Of a DNA stretch of 10,534 nucleotides, positions 7,038 through 10,534 are shown in pieces. The notes beneath the pieces are model-generated. The model ran no database searches and was not told where the DNA came from. It saw only the letters and a program-made list of their open reading frames with translations. How positions within the stretch are numbered: the stretch's first letter is position 1; the number at the start of each line of letters is the position of its first letter. This DNA comes from JAXGTD01 sp040775095 (GTDB lineage Bacteria > Pseudomonadota > Gammaproteobacteria > Chromatiales > Chromatiaceae), in assembly GCA_040775095.1 (NCBI GenBank), contig JAXGTD010000136.1:1-10534 (forward strand). Direction: 5' to 3'. The translations under genes and the position numbers were made by a program.

Positions 7038-7940
7038 TCACAGCCGCTCGACCACCTTGGTCACCAGTCCGGTGTCGAGCGCCTCGCGCAGCGAGATCCA
7101 GTACATCTGATCGTTGGGCACCGCGGCCGCCGCCAGGGCAACGCTGTCGTCGACCCCCATCTCGCGCAAATACAGCGCCGCGGCAACCACCGAGAACTGG
7201 CCACCCTCGTGGCTGCTCAATTGCGCGGGCACCCGACTCTGGTGGATCCCGAGCCGGGCGTCGCTGGTCACGAAACGGGCGATACCGCCGGCAAGCACAT
7301 CCACGCAGGCCGAGGTGCACAGGCCATCGACCCCCACCCGCAGCCCGTTGGCCCGCAGGTAGCGGCCGAGTCGACGTGCCTCGTAGAGCGATCCGCCAGG
7401 GCTGCGGATGATCAGACCAACGGCCTTGGATTCCCGCAAGCGACCGATGACCTGGTCGGCGAAACCGTCGTAGATCTCGCCATCGACGACCACCCAGGTG
7501 GTGCCGATCTGGCCGGCCTCGTCGAAGCGCACCAGACCCGGGTCGGTGCCAACGAGCGTCGCCAGGCGATCGCACGATGCGTTGGCCAGCTCGCGAAACG
7601 CCCTTCGGTCGGCGGCCGTCTGGACGCCGGCGATCACCGCGTTGGAACGCTGGATCATCTCTTCGACGGTGAAGCCATAGCGCTCCACCGCGGCAATGAC
7701 CACCGCATCCGTGGCGCCGATGTCCCCGGTCTGCGCGACCCGCAACAGGTGACAGGCGGCGATGCCGGTCAGCAGATCGTCGCGATCAGTACCCGCTGAC
7801 AGATCCTGTTCCGGCGCACCGCCAGCCCCCCGCGGGGGGAGCATCGCGCATCCAGGCATCAGCACCGCGCAGAGCAGGATCGCCGACAGGATCGGCCACG
7901 CGGTCAGGGCGGAGCGAGGGTCGGTGGGGCGAGCGGTCAT
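7038..7940 (-). CDS. lipoprotein with ClpP-like serine protease domain
   Basis: 300 residues. A lipoprotein signal (SALTAWPILSAILLCAVLMPGC, lipobox LMPG with Cys31) places it on the outer face of a membrane. The middle is helical (about 45-135). From about residue 145 it has the ClpP/crotonase fold seen in the predicted periplasmic proteins of the COG3904 type: strand TTWVVVDGEI, the glycine loop RSPGGSLYEA (179-188), Ser210 in GLCTSACVDVLAGG, His233 in RLGIHQSRV, and an Asp at about 277 in PNDQMYW that aligns with the third triad residue of ClpP. All three triad residues thus seem present, so it is likely an active peptidase of the cell envelope; substrate unknown. Cys208 and Cys212 flank the nucleophile and could form a disulfide. 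Start: ATG at 7940 gives a normal-length signal, but no strong ribosome site is seen. An ATG at 7991 (17 residues longer) and a TTG at 8000 are in frame. Confidence 0.7.
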   Translation of the reverse strand: MTARPTDPRSALTAWPILSAILLCAVLMPGCAMLPPRGAGGAPEQDLSAGTDRDDLLTGIAACHLLRVAQTGDIGATDAVVIAAVERYGFTVEEMIQRSNAVIAGVQTAADRRAFRELANASCDRLATLVGTDPGLVRFDEAGQIGTTWVVVDGEIYDGFADQVIGRLRESKAVGLIIRSPGGSLYEARRLGRYLRANGLRVGVDGLCTSACVDVLAGGIARFVTSDARLGIHQSRVPAQLSSHEGGQFSVVAAALYLREMGVDDSVALAAAAVPNDQMYWISLREALDTGLVTKVVERL

Positions 7941-8042
7941 GGCGGTGTCGTCGTTGCAGCGATGCAAGGTCAGCAGCCAAATTTCATCCATCCGTGGCAA
8001 GAATCAGCCGGCAATCCGATCCCCGAATCGCTCGATGCTCGA

Positions 8043-8075
8043 CGGCCTAGGGCCGCAAGAGATGGCATTGCCATC
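8043..8075. repeat. two adjacent short hairpins downstream of hisHF
   Basis: CGGCC/GGCCG (8043-8047, 8051-8055) and GATGGC/GCCATC (8061-8066, 8070-8075), each with a three-base loop. They lie in the 247-base gap between the stop of hisHF and the start of the lipoprotein gene, about 110 bases past the stop. They might end hisHF transcription or mark a leader of the lipoprotein gene. There is no T-run. A ten-base palindrome CCGGATCCGG is at 8127-8136. Nothing else in the gap is recognisable. Confidence 0.25.
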
Positions 8076-8187
8076 CATGACCCGCACGGGAAACGCGGCG
8101 CGGGTAACGGGTAGCGGAGTTAGACGCCGGATCCGGACCAATGTGCCCGGACAGGCGCGACATGACCCGCTTCGCGATGGCCGACCG

Positions 8188-9795
8188 TCAAGCCGACCCA
8201 CCGTCCCGGGTCTCGATCCCTTGCACGCGCAGGTGGGCCTTGACCGCCTCGATCGGCACCTCGCGGCGGTGGAAGATGCCGGCGGCGAGGGCGGCCTCGA
8301 CGTCGGTCGCGCGAAATACCTCGGCAAAGTGCTCTGGCGTACCCGCCCCGCTGGAAGCGATGACCGGGATCCCGACCGCCGCGCGCACGGCGCCAATCAG
8401 CTCCAGATCAAAGCCCATCCCGGTACCGTCCCGGTCGATCGAGTTGAGCAGGATCTCGCCGGCGCCGAGCTCTTCACAAATCCGGGCAAGTTGCACCGCG
8501 TCGACATCGCGGCCCTCGCGCCCGCCGCTGACGGTGCACTGGAACCAACAGAATCGCTCGCCATGCGGCCCCGGGGTCGTGGTCTCGACACAGTGATGGT
8601 CCGTGTCCGCCGGGGAATGGACATAGACCCGGCGTGGATCCACCGAGATGACGACCGCCTGGTTGCCATAGACCCGGGCGATCTGCTCGATCGCACTGTT
8701 GCCATCCTTGCCACCGCGCGCGAGGTACTGCTCGACCGTGAGCACCGCGTCGGATCCGATCGAGACCTTGTCGGCACCGGAACGAAAGTACTCTGCCGCG
8801 ACATCGAGGGCGGAGTAGGCGTGCCCCCCGGCATCCGTGAAGGCGCGGATACCGCCGCCGATGGTCAGGGGTACGAACACATTCTCGGAGGTCCGGCGCA
8901 ATACCTCGAGCATCGGCTGGTCGGCCAGCGGAAAGTCGCGGAAGGCGGTGATGTTCAGGAACGTGATTTCGTCGGCGCCCTCCTCGTAGTAACGCCGGGC
9001 CAGATCAACCGGTTTGCCCAGGTTGCGGACCTCGCCCGCCTCGCGCACATCGTACTGATCACCCTTGGTCACGACCAGGTCGCCCTGATCGTTGGTGCGC
9101 ACGTCGAGGCAGGCGATGATGCGCTTGGCGAAACGGGTTGCGCCCGCCGACGGCGCAACGACGGATGTCGCTCCAGCCTCGCCCGGCGCGCGCTCCTGTG
9201 ACAGAAAGCGGCGCAGAATCTCCAACCCGGGGGCACCGCTCTTCTCCGGGTGGAACTGCACGGCGGTGACCTCGCCGCGCTGCACGGCGCTGACGAAGGG
9301 CCGGCCATAGTCGGTCTCGGCCAATACCCAGTCCGCGTTCTCCGGCGTACGCTCGGCGTGGTAGGAGTGGACGAAATACAGCTTATCGGCGCCGCCGGCG
9401 AGCAACCGGGACGGCTGCAGGATCCGCAGCCCGTTCCAACCCATGTGCGGCACCGACAGACCGGCGCCGGCGAAGCGCCGGACGGTGCCCGGGATCAGCC
9501 CGAGGCCAGGGACACCCGGGGACTCCTCGCTCTCCTCGAACAGGCACTGGAGACCGATGCAGATCCCCAGGAAGGGGCGGCCCTGCGCGAGATACTCGCG
9601 CAGCGGCTCCCGGTAGCCGAGCTGCTCGAGCCGCTCCATGGCCGAGCCGAACGCGCCCACGCCCGGGAACACCAGCCGTTCTGCCCTGAGGATGTCATCC
9701 GGGCGCTCGATCTCGGTGAGCTGATAGCCGAGGCGGGCGATGGCATTGCGGACGCTGCGGACATTGCCGGCGCCGTAGTCGAGGAGCGATATCAT
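8188..9795 (-). CDS. hisHF: bifunctional imidazole glycerol phosphate synthase, fused HisH-HisF (HIS7 type)
   Basis: 535 residues. The enzyme takes ammonia from glutamine and uses it to convert PRFAR into imidazole glycerol phosphate and AICAR, the step joining histidine and purine synthesis, in the cytoplasm. Residues 1-200 are the HisH glutaminase: start MISLLDYGAGNVRSV, PGVGAFG (44-50), nucleophile Cys79 in LGICIGLQ, and His182/Glu184 in QFHPEKS. A linker of about 20 residues (201-221) leads to the HisF barrel (222-535), with Asp231 in IIACLDVR and Asp386 in VISVDPRRVYV as the two catalytic acids, phosphate loops around GGGIR (313-317) and ASSGAG (480-485), and DRDGTGMG (454-461). Most bacteria have two separate genes and a HisF of about 255 residues. 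This one has the fungal/plant arrangement and the extra HisF segments, such as TNDQGDLVVTKGDQYDVRE after strand 1 and the insert after PRRVYV (about 392-418). It starts at the ATG giving the canonical HisH N-terminus; no strong ribosome site is seen. No other his gene lies nearby. Confidence 0.95.
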   Translation of the reverse strand: MISLLDYGAGNVRSVRNAIARLGYQLTEIERPDDILRAERLVFPGVGAFGSAMERLEQLGYREPLREYLAQGRPFLGICIGLQCLFEESEESPGVPGLGLIPGTVRRFAGAGLSVPHMGWNGLRILQPSRLLAGGADKLYFVHSYHAERTPENADWVLAETDYGRPFVSAVQRGEVTAVQFHPEKSGAPGLEILRRFLSQERAPGEAGATSVVAPSAGATRFAKRIIACLDVRTNDQGDLVVTKGDQYDVREAGEVRNLGKPVDLARRYYEEGADEITFLNITAFRDFPLADQPMLEVLRRTSENVFVPLTIGGGIRAFTDAGGHAYSALDVAAEYFRSGADKVSIGSDAVLTVEQYLARGGKDGNSAIEQIARVYGNQAVVISVDPRRVYVHSPADTDHHCVETTTPGPHGERFCWFQCTVSGGREGRDVDAVQLARICEELGAGEILLNSIDRDGTGMGFDLELIGAVRAAVGIPVIASSGAGTPEHFAEVFRATDVEAALAAGIFHRREVPIEAVKAHLRVQGIETRDGGSA

Positions 9796-9818
9796 CTGTA
9801 GACCATTGCACTGTGACG

Positions 9819-9829
9819 CGGTTAAACCG
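9819..9829. promoter_or_regulatory. short palindrome before hisHF
   Basis: CGGTT-A-AACCG is a perfect 11-base palindrome 23 bases upstream of the hisHF start. On the minus strand it includes TTTAAC, a four-of-six match to a -10 element, but no acceptable -35 is seen at 16-18 bases. It may be an operator or chance. Confidence 0.2.
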
Positions 9830-9874
9830 AGAGTTTACCAGCACAGCGATGGGCCCCGCCCGCACGCGCTGGCA

Positions 9875-10534
9875 TCAAAGCACGATGCCCTCCGCCTCGA
9901 CCAGCCTCGCCAGGGCCGCCTCCATGGTCGCCCGCGCCTGGGCCGTGGCCGCGTGCAGAAAGGCGTGCAGCGCCGCGTCATCGACGTGACGGCTCTCGCA
10001 TTCCCGGCTGTAGGCCTCGAACGCGGCCAGGCTGGAGATCAGCGCGACCAGGTGACGTGGACATTCGCAGTGAACCGTTTGCGACATGGTCGCGAGCCGG
10101 GTCAGCGAGGCCATGTCGAAACGCCGAGCCGGAATCGGTCCGCCCAGGTTCAGGTCGGCCAGCACGTCGGCGGGGGGCGGGGCATCCCAGGCCCCGGCAT
10201 GCAGCATCCGGCACCAGCGTCTGAGCTCCGTCGCATCGACCGGGCCCGGGCGCGCGATCAGATGCAGCGCCTCCAGGCGCTCGACGACGGCGCGCGTCGC
10301 AAAGCCATAGATGACCACACCCCGCGCCCCGCCGGCGCCGGTCACCAGGTCCGCCAAATGACTGATCTGGTCGGCCTGGATGCTGGGACACTCGAGCACG
10401 ACGAGGTCTGGCCGCAGACGCGCCGCCTCATCGCGGAAACGCACCGCATCCTCGAACAGGCCGACGAATTCAATCCGCTCGTCGACGGCATGTCCGCTTT
10501 TCCGCTCGAGCGCCAGCATGGCAGGCAGTGCCGA
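9875..10534 (-). CDS. C-terminal part of a probable transcription regulator (5' end outside window)
   Basis: 219 residues visible; the frame stays open through the right edge, so the N-terminus is missing. The first part alternates strand and helix like a Rossmann or B12-binding-like domain: FVGLFEDAVRF, RPDLVVLECPSI, GVVIYGFATRAVVERL. After about residue 135 comes ARRFDMASLTRLATMSQTV followed by HCECPRHLVALISSLAAFE and a helical end rich in Ala. From memory, this CECPRHL segment occurs at the end of proteobacterial helix-turn-helix regulators of the MerR-like group, whose DNA-binding domain would lie upstream, beyond the window. That assignment is inference: no helix-turn-helix is visible here, nor a cobalamin-binding DxHxxG motif. 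The internal ATG at 10519 is not taken as start because codons before it remain open. The gene lies 79 bases upstream of hisHF on the same strand, so read-through is possible. Confidence 0.6.
   Translation of the reverse strand, partial: SALPAMLALERKSGHAVDERIEFVGLFEDAVRFRDEAARLRPDLVVLECPSIQADQISHLADLVTGAGGARGVVIYGFATRAVVERLEALHLIARPGPVDATELRRWCRMLHAGAWDAPPPADVLADLNLGGPIPARRFDMASLTRLATMSQTVHCECPRHLVALISSLAAFEAYSRECESRHVDDAALHAFLHAATAQARATMEAALARLVEAEGIVL

Noticed and set aside
7762..9201. Long plus strand open frame opposite hisHF and the lipoprotein gene
   Set aside because: It runs across two unrelated genes and the gap between them, with no protein-like features; it is an antisense artefact of GC-rich codons.
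9841..9874. Possible terminator after the regulator gene
   Set aside because: Only five-base arms (CCAGC/GCTGG) with interruptions and no T-run.
1..10534. CRISPR arrays, tRNA genes, insertion sequence ends
   Set aside because: No regularly spaced repeats, no tRNA-like cloverleaf with a T-loop signature, and no transposase or paired terminal inverted repeats were seen on either strand.

Overview
The window is about 10.5 kb of GC-rich DNA with strongly GC-biased third codon positions. It looks like a Proteobacterium, most likely a high-GC gammaproteobacterium, but this is inferred from composition and protein style; no marker gene fixes the lineage. I see no tRNA, rRNA, CRISPR array or transposase.

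Layout: (1) Positions 177-5141, minus strand, hold one very large gene for a membrane-embedded patatin-like phospholipase. Its catalytic Ser and Asp lie on either side of a block of about ten membrane helices, and it ends in a long soluble extension with TPR-like repeats. (2) A gap of about 590 bases (5142-5732) lies between divergent genes. It contains an operator-like palindrome before the patatin gene, a dispersed-repeat-like hairpin, and an AT-rich palindromic promoter region before the next gene. (3) Positions 5733-6959, plus strand, encode a secreted cysteine-rich protein whose C-terminal two thirds resembles a family 17 glycoside hydrolase barrel. (4) Converging on it, 7038-7940 on the minus strand encodes a lipoprotein with a ClpP-like serine protease fold. 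(5) Positions 8188-9795, minus strand, encode a single-chain HisH-HisF imidazole glycerol phosphate synthase of the fungal/plant HIS7 type. (6) Positions 9875 to the right edge, minus strand, hold the 3' part of a probable regulator carrying a Cys-Glu-Cys-Pro-Arg-His-Leu motif.

How the genes relate: no clear operon spans the window. The phospholipase and the GH17-like protein are divergent and could share regulation from the gap between them. The GH17-like protein and the lipoprotein protease both act outside the cytoplasm but are convergent. The histidine/purine-linked hisHF gene stands apart from any other his gene and lies 79 bases downstream of the regulator on the same strand. The two most notable items are the eukaryote-style HisHF fusion and the split-domain membrane patatin.
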